Origin: Utricularia gibba
Taxonomy: Eukaryota; Streptophyta; Magnoliopsida; Lamiales; Lentibulariaceae
Direction: 5' to 3'
Assembly: GCA_002189035.1 (NCBI GenBank)
Contig: CM007989.1
Coordinates: 5,921,001-5,985,000 of the forward strand
DNA length: 64,000 bases
The notes under the pieces were generated by a model, which ran no database searches, was not told where the DNA came from, and saw only the letters and a program-made list of their open reading frames with translations. This document shows, one piece after another, positions 13,407-23,811 of the stretch. Made by a program: the position numbers and the translations under genes. Numbering within the stretch: position 1 is the first letter of the stretch; each line of letters begins with the position of its first letter.

Positions 13407-16399
13407 TAACCGTGGGCATGGGTCATAAACCACTGAGTCACGGGTCAATCAAACCAGGTCATGCTCTGGGTCATGGGTAGACGAGTTGCAGGTCAACGGG
13501 TTTTAACCCTTGACTCAACCTGTACCCGTAGGTCATGCGAGTACGGGTTGTTGGGTTGTGACCCGTCGATGTGTCAAAGGGAGAGAGATGGGGCGGGGCT
13601 TGACAAGAGAGGTATGGCATTGAGAGAGGAGGTATGGTGTGAAGATTGATGGGATTGTTCCATCAAGTACATGTACCATAAAGCAATTATTTATGTATAT
13701 GAAACAAATTTTTGTATTTTCTTCAAAATCACCTTATGAAATATAAGTAAAATTAAAATGAATCAATATACAAAAAAGGTAATACAATAATATAAAAGTT
13801 TTCCCTCTTTTTTTTTCCAGACTTAGACTAGCTGTGTAGTTTAAAACAACACAGTTGAAGTTAAAACTTTTTTTGCTAATTTAAGATAATATTAAATGAA
13901 TAAAAAATTAAAAAAAAATGTTTACTCTTTTTATGATGTAGAACTATCATCTTCCTTATCATCATCTTCTTCATCTAAGATAAGATTTTGCATTCTATGG
14001 TCTGCTCCAATTCAATCCTTTAAATAAATGCAAACCTCCAATATTTTATTTGCTAATTTGAGCCGCCATGATGACAATACTCTCCCACCTAAATTGAATG
14101 CACTTTCCGATACAACTGTAGACACAAGGGATGTGAAAATTGCCCTAGCCACTGCTGCTAAAGCAGGATAAACTGAGGATTGACCCTTCTATCGAGCCAA
14201 AATATCAAAGTTGTCTCCTTTATGCTGCACTTGATGCATTACATTATATAAAGCAATCTCATTGGTTTTTGTGATAATGCTAGGAGAAGCTGAAATCATA
14301 GTATAAAAATCATCTATTCCTGAAGGTTGGTCTGATTCAGCTACCTCAAAAACAGATCTAACACAGCAAATCTTATTCTCAAATAAGTCATACAAATGAT
14401 TTAAAGCATTGATAGCAGTATTATACACAGCATTAGATTGACATAATGGAAATTTAAGATAATAAACATAAGAACAATAAACATTCAAACCAGTTTGTAA
14501 ATCAACAACTTTAACTCTCGGATAAAGTATATTGGAGACAAGGAAGAGAATAAGAACATTGAGAAAATACTTAACGAATTTTTCAACCATAATTGAAACA
14601 TTTTCTCACAAAAACTCAACTTCAACATATTTTTTAAATGTATTTGAAATAGTAACTAAAGGTGGTAGTACTAAATGTGTTGTAGGATAATAACAACACT
14701 AAATAAAATAATATATTTCTCAAAAACGTCAAGCATTTCACACAAAGTCTGAAATTTAAAAAATATTTCAGAATCAATTGAACAATTTTGATCAACATGC
14801 ATTCTCATAAATAATGGAATAATACTCTTATATGAAAATAAAAATCTGAACATGTGAAGAGTAGAATTCTATCTAGTTGGACAATCTTTTTTTAAAATTC
14901 TATATGCAATGCCTCTAACCTCATAAATACTTTTGAAAATGTCTCTTTTAGGACTAGATTTTTTTCACCAATTTATGCAATGAAACAAGAGCATCTACAA
15001 AATTATATATTCGTAAAGCATCTTGTAAACATAAATTCAAAATATGACATATACATCTCGAATGAAAAAAAAACACCACCTAAAGGAGGATTTATGGAAG
15101 ATTTCAAGCCTGAAATAGCATTTGAATTGTTAGAAGCATTATCAAGAGCAATTGAAAATATACGTTCAATAATACCATATTCAACAGAAACACTAGTAAT
15201 CAACTGAGCAATTTGGGCACTTGTGTGTGGAGTGTCATAAGGTCTAAATGCTAAAACTCTTTTTTGCATAATCCACAAATTATCAAGCCAATTAGCAGTG
15301 ACAACAATATAATCTTCACCATTATTACCATGCCAACCATCAGCAAACAATGCAAATCAATATTTTAGAGATTGAAATGAAGAAATTAAAGCTGTTTTTT
15401 TCTTTTCAAATTGGTCAAAAGTAATCCGAATAGCTTTTCCTCTAGAAAAAGACAGAAAATGAGGTTGCAATCAAGTTTTAAAAAAATTTGACATAAATGT
15501 ATTTTCAACTTTAGTAAAAGGTTTTTCATTAGCTATCAAAGTTAGAACATAATCAATTTGGGCTAATTCATTATCAAAACTAAATTTAATAGCAAGATTA
15601 CCTACGACAATATTCAAAGTAGATTGAAAAACATTACTAGTGTATCTATCAGTATGCTTGTTCACTATATGTCTCAAAAAATTCAAAGTTGAACCATCTT
15701 TTCCATGTTTATAAGAAATATGGCAGTATTTGCATATTATCTTTCCTCTTATCAAATCATGAACAAAGTGCTCATGTCAACAAAATTCATATTTTCTTTT
15801 GTTTGAAGATGGGCTAGCCTCTAGAATTTCAAAATCATTCTCTGGAAATTCGGATTCATCATCTAAATTAACCACAGGATGAGATGCCAAAGGATTGGAT
15901 GATTGCTCAATCATATTCGCGTTGAGGATTTGAGGAGGAGAAATTGGATAAAAAAGATGTTGCATTACAAATTGTTAATTCTCATTTTTTAAACCCTAGA
16001 CGTATGCATGTTAATGGACAGCCCAAAAGCCTAGTTGGATCAAAGAAACAAAATATTCATTATCATATTGTGACATTGTGATAAAGGAATACTATTATTA
16101 ATTATGTGCACTCTCTTTCTTCATCATTCAATCACATTTAATAAGCTGCATTCAATACTTGCATAAGGGTAGTCATTCTATGCATATGATTACAATGGGC
16201 CGGATATTAGGTCTGAACCAAACTTTATCTCAATTTGGATTGGGCTTTAATGGGTTAGCCCTATCCGGCGGGTCAATCCGTTCTCGTTTTAGGATGACTT
16301 GACCCGTACTTGTATAGTACGAGTACGGATAACCCGTTCCCGTATAGTACGAGTTGACCCATGGGTCGACGAGTCAACCCACAACTGTGCTCACCACTA
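13407..16399 (-). mobile_element. hAT DNA transposon with 8-bp TSD
   Basis: A 2993-bp element. The left end reads TAACCGTGGGCATGGGT and the right end, reversed, TAGTGGTGAGCACAGTT, imperfect terminal inverted repeats. Flanks are ATCCAACT (13399-13406) and ATCCAATC (16400-16407), an 8-bp duplication with the last bases changed, as expected for hAT. Both subterminal zones (13420-13580 and 16200-16385) are rich in GACCCGT/ACGGGTC-type motifs, typical binding clusters of hAT transposases. The interior carries a broken transposase on the minus strand. Confidence 0.85.
13931..15965 (-). pseudogene. hAT transposase, broken
   Basis: Read on the minus strand from about 15965 to a stop at 13931, roughly 2 kb, the normal size of a plant hAT transposase (650-700 residues). 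Visible parts in order: an acidic N terminus; a BED zinc finger at 15755-15640 (CKYC, later HIVNKH); the catalytic region near 15350-15100 with LDNASNN; a central part at 14590-14189 with the YPRVK segment; and the C-terminal dimerisation block near 14170-14050 (STVVSESAFNLGGRVLSS). Several in-frame stops and frame breaks interrupt it, so it cannot make a full protein. It belongs to the element 13407-16399. Confidence 0.85.
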
Positions 16400-16989
16400 A
16401 TCCAATCCTATAAAACAAATCCAATATGAAGATTTCAATTTTTCTTCTATAAATACCCTACTCTCTTAATCATTAGAAACATATTTAGACCACTTTTCTT
16501 TTTTATTTTTTCTCATTTTTGTATTTATTTTCATGTTAGAATCAAGCATATACATGTAGTTGTTCGTAGCTAAAGATTTGCAGTGAAACCTTGTTTGCAT
16601 AAGTCTATGAGACTAATTTACCATGTTCCTTTACATTGAATTTAAAGTTTGATTCTATTTTTTGCCAACATGTTATTTAGTGCCTCATAACCTCAAGAGA
16701 GTATGATAGAATCATGAATTGACTTTAACCATCCAAGGAGAATGATTCAATTGGACATTATTGATAAAACATATTTTGTCTAATCTGTTTACGAGATGTG
16801 AAGTGTAGAGATTAGATTTAAGTGTAAGAAAAACATGAGTTATTATAGGATTTGAAATGACTCTACATGCTTGATTCTATAATCCTGCTAAACTAGGAAT
16901 GATGCTATGACAGTTATTGAGTATCACTATTTTATAATAATACACCCAAAACTTGTGTAACCAAGTTAATATTCAAAAAGATTGTAGGG

Positions 16990-17179
16990 TTTTCAAAGAG
17001 GTGAGGTTCACTTACCTATTTGGAAATCAATGTCCATTGCTTCTTGCACTTGAGGTAAAGCGCTATTTTTCTAACCCATTGATGATAGTTTTCACTAGAG
17101 AAAATAGGCATCCCTAGAGCGTTCGTCTGATTGGTGAAGGACATCACTGGTACACGCAGAATCAGTCCCTCTGATACCA
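16990..17179 (-). pseudogene. Ty1/copia 5' interior: PBS and start of gag
   Basis: On the minus strand, TGGTATCAGAGGGACTGA (17179 downward) is a copia-type primer-binding site complementary to initiator methionine tRNA. It is followed by a frame with FSSENYHQWVRKIALYLK, the start of copia gag (DUF4219-like: NY, W, YLK). A stop follows at about 17016 and the sequence then changes to decayed gypsy LTR. Only the first 60 codons of the element survive. Confidence 0.75.
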
Positions 17180-17700
17180 TGTTACATTTTTTATTCAAAA
17201 CTGTTTTGAAGAAAGTACAAGGAGTGATATAGAACAGTTGACTTTAGACAAAAGAAGTTCTAGTCAGCCCGCCGATTGCTAGGGTTGGAATACAATCTAA
17301 ATAGGTTCCATAATTCATGTAGAATTATGAGTTGTTTGTCCATTAGAGGGCCGAAAAACATAAATAAGGAAAAAACTTCAATTCTTCTCGGGCACATTTG
17401 ACTCACATCCATCTTCTATTTCTTTAGATGTAAATCGCTCCTTCTGGGTTTACAGCTGAGGAAGACATCCAACAATAATCACACTGAAGACTACATGACA
17501 TTCCCGTGAACAATTCATACAGCCCACAAGCCACAAGAAATCAAAGGCAAGAAAACCAACAAACAGAAAATGAAAAATACAATCACGAAATCAACCAAAC
17601 ATAGTCACAATGCACTGGTGGTGAAGAAAACCACGTACAGCGACAACTAGAAATGTACAGAAGGACCTAGATGTTAGCGCAAAGCCGAAGCACAAAAACA
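17180..17700 (-). repeat. Copia LTR, outer border unclear
   Basis: The inner end, GTAACA on the minus strand, abuts the primer-binding site at 17179, so an LTR must extend to the right. I could not identify the outer TG terminus; 17700 is a guess. No second copy of this LTR is visible in the window. Confidence 0.45.
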
Positions 17701-17883
17701 ACACGGATTTGATCGCTGGAGCTTCAGAGACTTGAGGGCTCCAAATCTAGTTTATTGTCTAATGCACATCTGTTTTCAATAAAGAGATATTATTGTTTGA
17801 TGAAGGGCAAAGTTGAAAGATTTGAGCTGTATTTACCATTCTGTGAATGCAGTCTGCTGTTTTACTTTAACATCATTTTATAA

Positions 17884-18099
17884 TTGTATTGTGAATCGAG
17901 GATCCATAATTTCATCCCAGTGTTAGGTGGAGAAAGCTGGCAGTCATCACGGTTTCTGCAGGAGGATCCCCCTACTTCAATACCATCACCGCTGCCCATG
18001 ACGGGATACCACGGGTATGGGTTTCCAGGCCCCTGGGGAAGTGATCCTCCAGATTCGGGTGGAGATCCACCACCATCGCTGCCTCCCACCAGCCCATAA
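17884..18099 (+). pseudogene. Pro/Gly-rich C-terminal exon fragment (left copy)
   Basis: A 71-codon frame rich in proline, glycine and serine (EDPPTSIPSPLPMTGYHGYG, then FPGPWGSDPPDSGGDPPPS). Composition and balanced codon use suggest the C-terminal part of a real protein, but I do not recognise the family. The same frame occurs in the right arm (23414-23629, minus) with only a few residue changes (Q/R and L/P). The 41-bp repeats follow after the stop, where a 3' untranslated region would be. No upstream exon is apparent on this side; beyond the right-hand copy a different short coding fragment (23812-24005) lies upstream on the same strand and may come from the same gene. Confidence 0.5.
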
Positions 18100-18129
18100 C
18101 TTTCGTCTCCGGTTGACGGGAAAACCTCC

Positions 18130-18252
18130 GGTCTATTGCACTGCCTTTTGGTTTGTCCAAGTCGTTGTTTGGTCTATCGCACTGCCTTTTGGTTTGTCCA
18201 AGTCGTTGTTTGGTCTATTGCACTGCCTTTTGATTTGTTCAAGTCGTTGTTT
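18130..18252 (+). repeat. Three 41-bp tandem repeats
   Basis: Three consecutive 41-base units beginning GGTCTATTGCACTGCC, at 18130, 18171 and 18212, with one to three changes each. The same triplicate is in the right arm at 23261-23383. The open frame 18017-18295 over this tract is probably a by-product of a repeat unit that is not a multiple of three. Confidence 0.93.
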
Positions 18253-18470
18253 GCATGTCTGCTTCGATAATTCAATGTATATGGGTTTTATATGACTTTG
18301 GTACCAAAAGCGTGAAACTTTTAAATTTAAATGGATATGAAAAGTGTTATTAAATGGGATACATGATTGTCATTTTTTTTTATTGAACTTTCAATAATTA
18401 TAAATCAACAACAATAATATTTTAGATCCATCTATAAAATTCAATATCAATTTCTTTTTGTCAATAAATC

Positions 18471-19590
18471 TGATAAGTAATTTTGTGTCGTTCCAAAACA
18501 TGTTCTTCCACTACTTGAGTGTTGTTTTTACTTATCTTAGACCCCACTTTCTCATTATTTTCAATTGATTTTACATCTTTCACACTACTTTGATCTTTTT
18601 AGAGAGAAAATGTATTTTGTGGATTTTTAGAATACTTTTAGATCAATTTGAGAAGAAACAAGATCCACCAAATTATGGACTTGATGGGCCACGAATCTTA
18701 GCCCAAGACTTAGTCAAACGATGAAGATTTGGTCCAAGATTCGTGGATAAGATAGAGATGTTAAGAAGATCTTCGAAGATTTGGATAAAATATTTGGATA
18801 GAAGATCTTATCCAAGCCCATCGAATAAGCTAAATACGAAGACTTGGATCTACTCTACTATAAATACTCCACCCTCTCAACCATTAGAAACGTCTTTGAC
18901 CACTTTTACTTTGAATCTTTCCTATTTTCATGTTTGAGTCGAGTCTGCGCGTGTAGGCGCTTGCGGTTGAGGATCTGCGGTGAAGCCTTGCTTGCGCAAG
19001 TCCTGCGCGTGTGACTATTTTTTACTATGTTTTTCGACATTTAAATTGAGGTTTGATTCTGTTTTCATTACCAACGTACTCTTTAGTATCATATAACCCT
19101 AAGGTAGTGTGGGAGAATCAAAGGTTGGCCTCAAGCACCTAGGGAGAAGGGCTCAATCAGACATCGTTGGTAAGACACATTCTGTCTAATCTATCTGCGA
19201 GGTGTAAAGTGTAGGGGTTAGATTTGGGTGTGGGGAAAACATGGGTTATCACGAGAGGTGAAATGGCTCTGGTAGTGTGGTTGATTCCATAATCCCACTA
19301 AACGAGGGACGGTGCTATAACGGTCACTGAGTAGCACTATTTTAGAATAACACCCCCAGAACTTGCGCAAGCAAGTCAGTCTTCAAGGTTTACAGACAGA
19401 AGTTTGAACGAGTATTGAGCAAGATGGATCCCAGGTCCAATGCCACTTTTCTTTTTGTTTTTAAAACCAAATCTTTCTTTTGTTTTCGGTCTTTTTGAAT
19501 CTTTGTTTGAAAAGAAAATTCCAATAACAATTCCCTGTGGATACGATCTTATTTTATTACTTTGACGGTTTTTGTTCACTTGCAGAATCA
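18471..19590 (+). repeat. Gypsy family A LTR (5' LTR with PBS after it)
   Basis: A 1120-bp LTR, TGATAAGTAATTTTGTG to TGCAGAATCA, highly similar to the solo LTR at 4725-5856. A primer-binding site follows after a short duplicated piece. A TATA-like CTATAAATAC lies near 18859. The first 517 bases lie in the left arm of the inverted repeat. Confidence 0.88.
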
Positions 19591-19682
19591 CCATCAAGTT
19601 TTTGAATTCCCTGTGGATACGATTTTATTTTATTAATTTGACAATTTCTATTCACTTGCAGAATCACCATCAAGTTTTTGGC
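19531..19682 (+). repeat. 76-bp tandem duplication at the LTR end
   Basis: TTCCCTGTGGATACGAT begins at 19531 and again at 19607; both units continue through GCAGAATCACCATCAAGTTT. The LTR end (GAATCA) is thus present twice, at 19590 and 19666, and only the second is followed by the primer-binding site. Confidence 0.85.
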
Positions 19683-19690
19683 GCCGTTGC
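19679..19690 (+). other. Gypsy primer-binding site
   Basis: TGGCGCCGTTGC follows the duplicated LTR end, the usual start of the primer-binding site in plant Ty3/gypsy elements. The sequence diverges from the consensus right afterwards (CTATG instead of CGGGG), so the interior has been cut here. Confidence 0.7.
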
Positions 19691-19734
19691 TATGTTTTGG
19701 AAATAGAAGTAAGGCTAGCATGTTTTGGAACGAA

Positions 19735-19799
19735 ACTCAAGAGTAGTGGAAGAACATGTTTTAGAACGACACAAAATCATTTATCAACTCCCCCACACT
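19735..19799 (-). repeat. Gypsy family A polypurine tract and 3' LTR start
   Basis: On the minus strand AAGTGTGGGGGAG (19799-19787) is a typical plant gypsy polypurine tract, followed immediately by TGATAAATGATTTTGTGTC, the beginning of a family A LTR, which breaks off near 19735. Upstream on the same strand is TTGCTTGAGGACAAGCAA (near 19808-19825), a block commonly found before the tract in such elements. The element read on this strand thus ends here in a truncated 3' LTR. Confidence 0.8.
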
Positions 19800-22522
19800 T
19801 AGATATTGCTTGTCCTCAAGCAATTGTTCAAGGTATTTTACTCCAAAGTAGTAATTTGCAAATAGAAGTAAGGCTAGCAAAATGCATGAGTTATTCAATG
19901 GTACACCATCCACTAGCCCTCCTTGCACTTAGCTACTCCTCACAAGTCACTCAATACGCTCAAAACAAGAAATCCATAAGAGGAGGATGAAATGAAAAGA
20001 GGATCGCTCAATACCTGAATGTAGGCGAGTCAGTAAACTTGCGCAAGTGATCCACTAGTTTCAGCAAGCTTGCGTAATCATGAGGTCTTTTTTTCGGGTT
20101 GTAGCACGGCAGGATCTTGGGACAGGTAGGAAATTCGGTTGGAGGCTCCATTTCATGAGTAATAAGGAGTGAGCATCCATCAAACAATTATGTCATGCTT
20201 ACCTTTTGATTTTCGTACTCCAAGTAACTCCTTCTCTTTCATCTTTGTGGCTTCTTTTCAACACTTTAGCCTTTTTCTTTCTTCTTCTCTCTCTCTCTTT
20301 TTTTTTGATTCTTTCTTTCTTTTTTTTCGAAAGTGATCTGTCTCTTGCATAGGATGTCTGTTTGAAATCCCTTCACAATTTTTTGAGATAGAGCTTGATC
20401 ACTAAGTTGAAAATTGCTCTCAACTTTTCTTCTTTTGTAATAGAGCTCCTGGTTCTGCAGCTTGTGCAAGCAAATGAATAGTACTGTTCTCCAGATGCTT
20501 GTTCCTTGGGTCAAGAGAAATTGCAGTAAGCTATAATTATAGAAATGGATTTGGCTTTTGATGTGGTGATCCAAATAAAAGGGTTTTAGGCTAAGCGGGG
20601 CTCACAAAGCGGATTCAAGGTGGGATATTAGGATAAAATAGGGCAAATCCTAATGCGTCAATCCCGTTGCGCAAGACATGTAGAATAACCCAGCAGTATA
20701 CACAAGAACATGCTCATGATCGTGGTACATTCAGGTCACTCATAAAGAAAAGAGAATACAAGTGTCTCCTCACCAAGAAAGTAGGGCTATGTAGCTTGTG
20801 CAAGGAGTACAAAATGAATAGCATGCAAAAGAATACCTTAGCAAGAAGCCTGCCAAAATTCTAATGCACAGGAACTATCTTGAAGAAATAATACCAAAAA
20901 TAAAAGCTTAAGTTCCAGCAAAACACCAAATGTAAGGTTGTAATAAGTTAGTAAATAAAATCACATTCCATTTGCAGAAAAATGAAAATGATAATTCTCC
21001 TCCACACTTGAATAAGAACTTATTTGCAAAGCTTGAAGAAATTTGACCTGAATCACTTATTCTAAAAAGTAGAATTTTCTTCATCTGGACAACCAATATA
21101 AGTTGCATGGCATGTGCATTTTCGTGGTCATTCATATCAGCCTGTTCGCAACTTTTAAATGCAGAAACCTCATTGCACAAGTTGCAATGATACTTGCACA
21201 AACATACTGGACATATATCAAAACTCATAAACCAACTTGTTTTTGAATGGCAACAAGTAAGCCATGCCTTGGTAAAAGATTAATGTGGTCGGTATGGAAA
21301 TGTGTGAAAGCGAAGAGCAAACCTCTTGAATTTTCCATGCAGCTTCTTCCACTTCCTATTGCTCCAGAATTTATTTTGAAAGAGCCCCTTGGTGGCACAA
21401 ATCACAGCCCATCTTGATCTCAAATTTCTTGCAAAAAACTAATGCATTGAAGAGAAAACAGAAACTTCATGACATTTTATACGTCTCATCTTGCGTAAGT
21501 GCCCATCACGCCATGTTTTTGTTTGCTCTTTGTACAACTCAAATGGAAAGCTCCAGTGCATGGAATCAATGCATAGAATTGTGATCGAAGCTTCCTTGAG
21601 TTGCTGCATTCTACAAAAGAAATCTTTGTTAAAAAAAAAAACATATTCTTCAACTAAATTCTCACTTGTGATGACAAGTTCTTCTTCTTTCAAATCTTTT
21701 TCTATGAAACTTAGGGACCTTTGAACCTCCTCTTGATGTGTGTCCTGATCACATAATTCGTGGGTGTGGTCCTCAAAAAGATCTACTGCTTGCAAATGTT
21801 CATGTGTAACACAATCTGCTTCTGCAGCTCGCGCAAGGTCAAGGACACGCATCGTTGGAACTCCATCTTCAATTTCAATATCCTCGCATCTAGTGGGGGT
21901 CTCTTCCAATTGACATGAATACTCTGATGTACAGATGGCTTCCAAATCATTCAATTGAGCTTTCAGCATTTGATTTTTAGTTGTAAGTTGCTGCAACTTG
22001 TCATTCATGCCATGCAATCTCTTCATTTGATCTGAAAATTCTTCTTTCACTTGCTTGAATTGCCCAATGACCCCATCTTTCATCTTCTTGATTTGATCAA
22101 ATAATTCATTATTCATCTGCTCTTATCTTTCAATGATTTGACTCAACATATCTCTCAAGGATGGACATTCAGGTTGTCTCCAACCATGATTTGAGTTTTG
22201 TTGGTTGTCAACCTGATTTGCATGACTTTCTCCTTGTGCAAGTCTGATATAATACCTCATGAATTTCTCCTCTAACTCTTCATCTTCAGAATCACTTCCA
22301 AAATCATTGTCCTTTGAATCTAATGATGAATGAGATTGATACCTGGTGTATTGTTGCTTTTTGGACCTCCAATCTTTTTCGTACCCAACATCATTATAAT
22401 AAGCATGAGATTCATTCACAGTCCTTTCTCTGGTGCAGTAATGATTTCTTGCTGGAAGTGGATTTTGTTTTTTCGTCCATGCTTGCGCAAGCATCAATTG
22501 ATCTCTATTGTACTTGCGTAAT
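19800..22522 (-). mobile_element. Interior of a gypsy-related element (non-autonomous?)
   Basis: This stretch lies between a truncated 5' LTR (22523-23039) and the polypurine tract/3' LTR start (19799-19735), all on the minus strand, so it is the interior of one element. It contains one broken coiled-coil frame (21439-22530) and about 1.6 kb of non-coding sequence with several TTGCGCAAG-like motifs. No protease, reverse transcriptase, RNase H or integrase motif is visible. It is either a large internal deletion or a non-autonomous element. Confidence 0.6.
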
Positions 22523-22530
22523 GGCTTCAC
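21439..22530 (-). pseudogene. Coiled-coil element protein with an in-frame stop
   Basis: Two frames, 22530-22123 and 22116-21439, are in the same phase and separated by one stop codon, together about 360 codons. The first part is basic, then has an acidic stretch (DSEDEELEEK); the second starts with heptad-like charged sequence (about residues 1-60) that suggests a coiled coil, then an acidic region. I do not recognise the family. Its position inside an LTR element suggests a gag-like or accessory element protein. The first codons (MKPLRKYNRDQ) overlap the last bases of the truncated LTR, so the true start is lost. Probably not functional. Confidence 0.5.
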
Positions 22531-23676
22531 CGCAGATCCTCAACCGCAAGCGCCTACACGCGCAGACTCGACTCAAACATGAAAATAGGAAAGATTCAAA
22601 GTAAAAGTGGTCAAAGACGTTTCTAATGGTTGAGAGGGTGGAGTATTTATAGTAGAGTAGATCCAAGTCTTCGTATTTAGCTTATTCGATGGGTTTGGAT
22701 AAGATCTTCTATCCAAATATTTTATCCAAATCTTCGAAGATCTTCTTCACATCTCTATCTTATCCATGAATCTTGGACCAAATCTTCATCGTTTGACTAA
22801 GTCTTGGGCTAAGATTCGTGGCCCATCAAGTCCATAATTTGGTGGATCTTGTTTCTTCTCAAATTGATCTAAAAGTACTCTAAAAATCCACAAAATACAT
22901 TTTCTCTCCGAAAAGATCAAAGTAGTGTGAAAGATGCAAAATCAATTGAAAATAGTGAGAAAGTGGGGTCTAAGATAAGTAAAAACAACACTCAAGTAGT
23001 GGAAGAACATGTTTTGAAACGACACAAAATTACTTATCAGATTTATTGACAAAAAGAAATTGATATTGAATTTTATAGGTGGATCTAAAATATTATTATT
23101 GTTGATTTATAATTATTGAAAGTTCAATAAAAAAAAATGACAATCATGTATCCCATTTAATAACACTTTTCATATTATTGATTAATAACACGTTGTTTAA
23201 TAACAAAGCTACCAAAGTCATATAAAACCCATATACATTGAATTATCGAAGCAGACATGCAAACAACGACTTGAACAAATCAAAAGGCAGTGCAATAGAC
23301 CAAACAACGACTTGGACAAACCAAAAGGCAGTGCGATAGACCAAACAACTACTTGGACAAACCAAAAGGCAGTGCAATAGACCGGAGGTTTTCCCGTCAA
23401 CCAGAGAAGAAAGTTATGGGCTGGTGGGAGGCGGCGATGGTGGTGGATCTCCACCCGAATCTGGAGGATCACTTCCCCAGGGGCCTGGAAACCCATACCC
23501 GTGGTATCCCGTCATGGGCAGCGGTGATGGTATTGAAGTAGGGGGATCCTCCCGCAGAAACCGTGATGACTGCCAGCTTTCTCCACCTAACACTGGGATG
23601 AAATTATGGATCCTCGATTCACAATACAATTATAAAATGATGTTAAAGTAAAACATCAGACTGCATTCACAGAATG
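22523..23676 (-). repeat. Right arm of the 1.15-kb inverted repeat
   Basis: The reverse complement of 17837-18987. Bases 22523-23039 are the first 517 bp of a family A gypsy LTR on the minus strand; 23040-23676 carry the gene-like sequence. The LTR breaks at 22523, where it joins the element interior directly (GGTGAAGCC followed by unrelated ATTACGCAAG). Confidence 0.92.
23414..23629 (-). pseudogene. Pro/Gly-rich C-terminal exon fragment (right copy)
   Basis: The right-arm copy of the 71-codon frame at 17884-18099, differing in a few residues (FLREDPP for FLQEDPP, PPPSPPP for PPPSLPP). On the minus strand it lies 180 bp downstream of another gene-like fragment (23812-24005), which may come from the same original gene. 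No family recognised. Confidence 0.5.
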
Positions 23677-23811
23677 TCTGCTTTTTCAGTGAGAAATTGG
23701 ATGAATCATGTATAGCAGGCAGGGAGAGGCATAGACAAAAAGAAACAAATGTGCATCGATTAGGGGAAAGAAAGTACGTGAAAACTCCTGGATTTTCCTG
23801 CTCGCTTCACT

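Larger units (their letters stand above)
13096..16980 (+). repeat. Decayed gypsy family A LTR, split by hAT
   Basis: The segments 13096-13406 and 16400-16980 align in order with the family A LTR (compare 4725-5856), including the TTTTGTGTCATT start, the TATAAATAC promoter block near 16449 and the GATTCTATAATCC part near 16873. Many C or G positions of the younger copies are T or A here. The hAT element at 13407-16399 sits at the place where the intact LTR reads TTATCCAAGCCC. The right end is truncated before the LTR terminus. Confidence 0.75.
17837..18987 (+). repeat. Left arm of a 1.15-kb inverted repeat
   Basis: This arm is repeated in reverse at 22523-23676. It comprises about 630 bp of plant gene-like sequence (a proline-glycine-rich frame and three 41-bp tandem units) followed by the first 517 bp of a family A gypsy LTR. 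By eye the arms differ at a few percent of positions, plus one replaced patch of about 45 bp near 18301-18345. The spacer is about 3.5 kb. Confidence 0.92.

Noticed and set aside
18017-18295. 92-codon frame repeated in the right arm, suggesting a conserved gene
   Set aside because: It overlaps the 41-bp tandem repeats; its presence in both arms follows from the inverted duplication, not selection.
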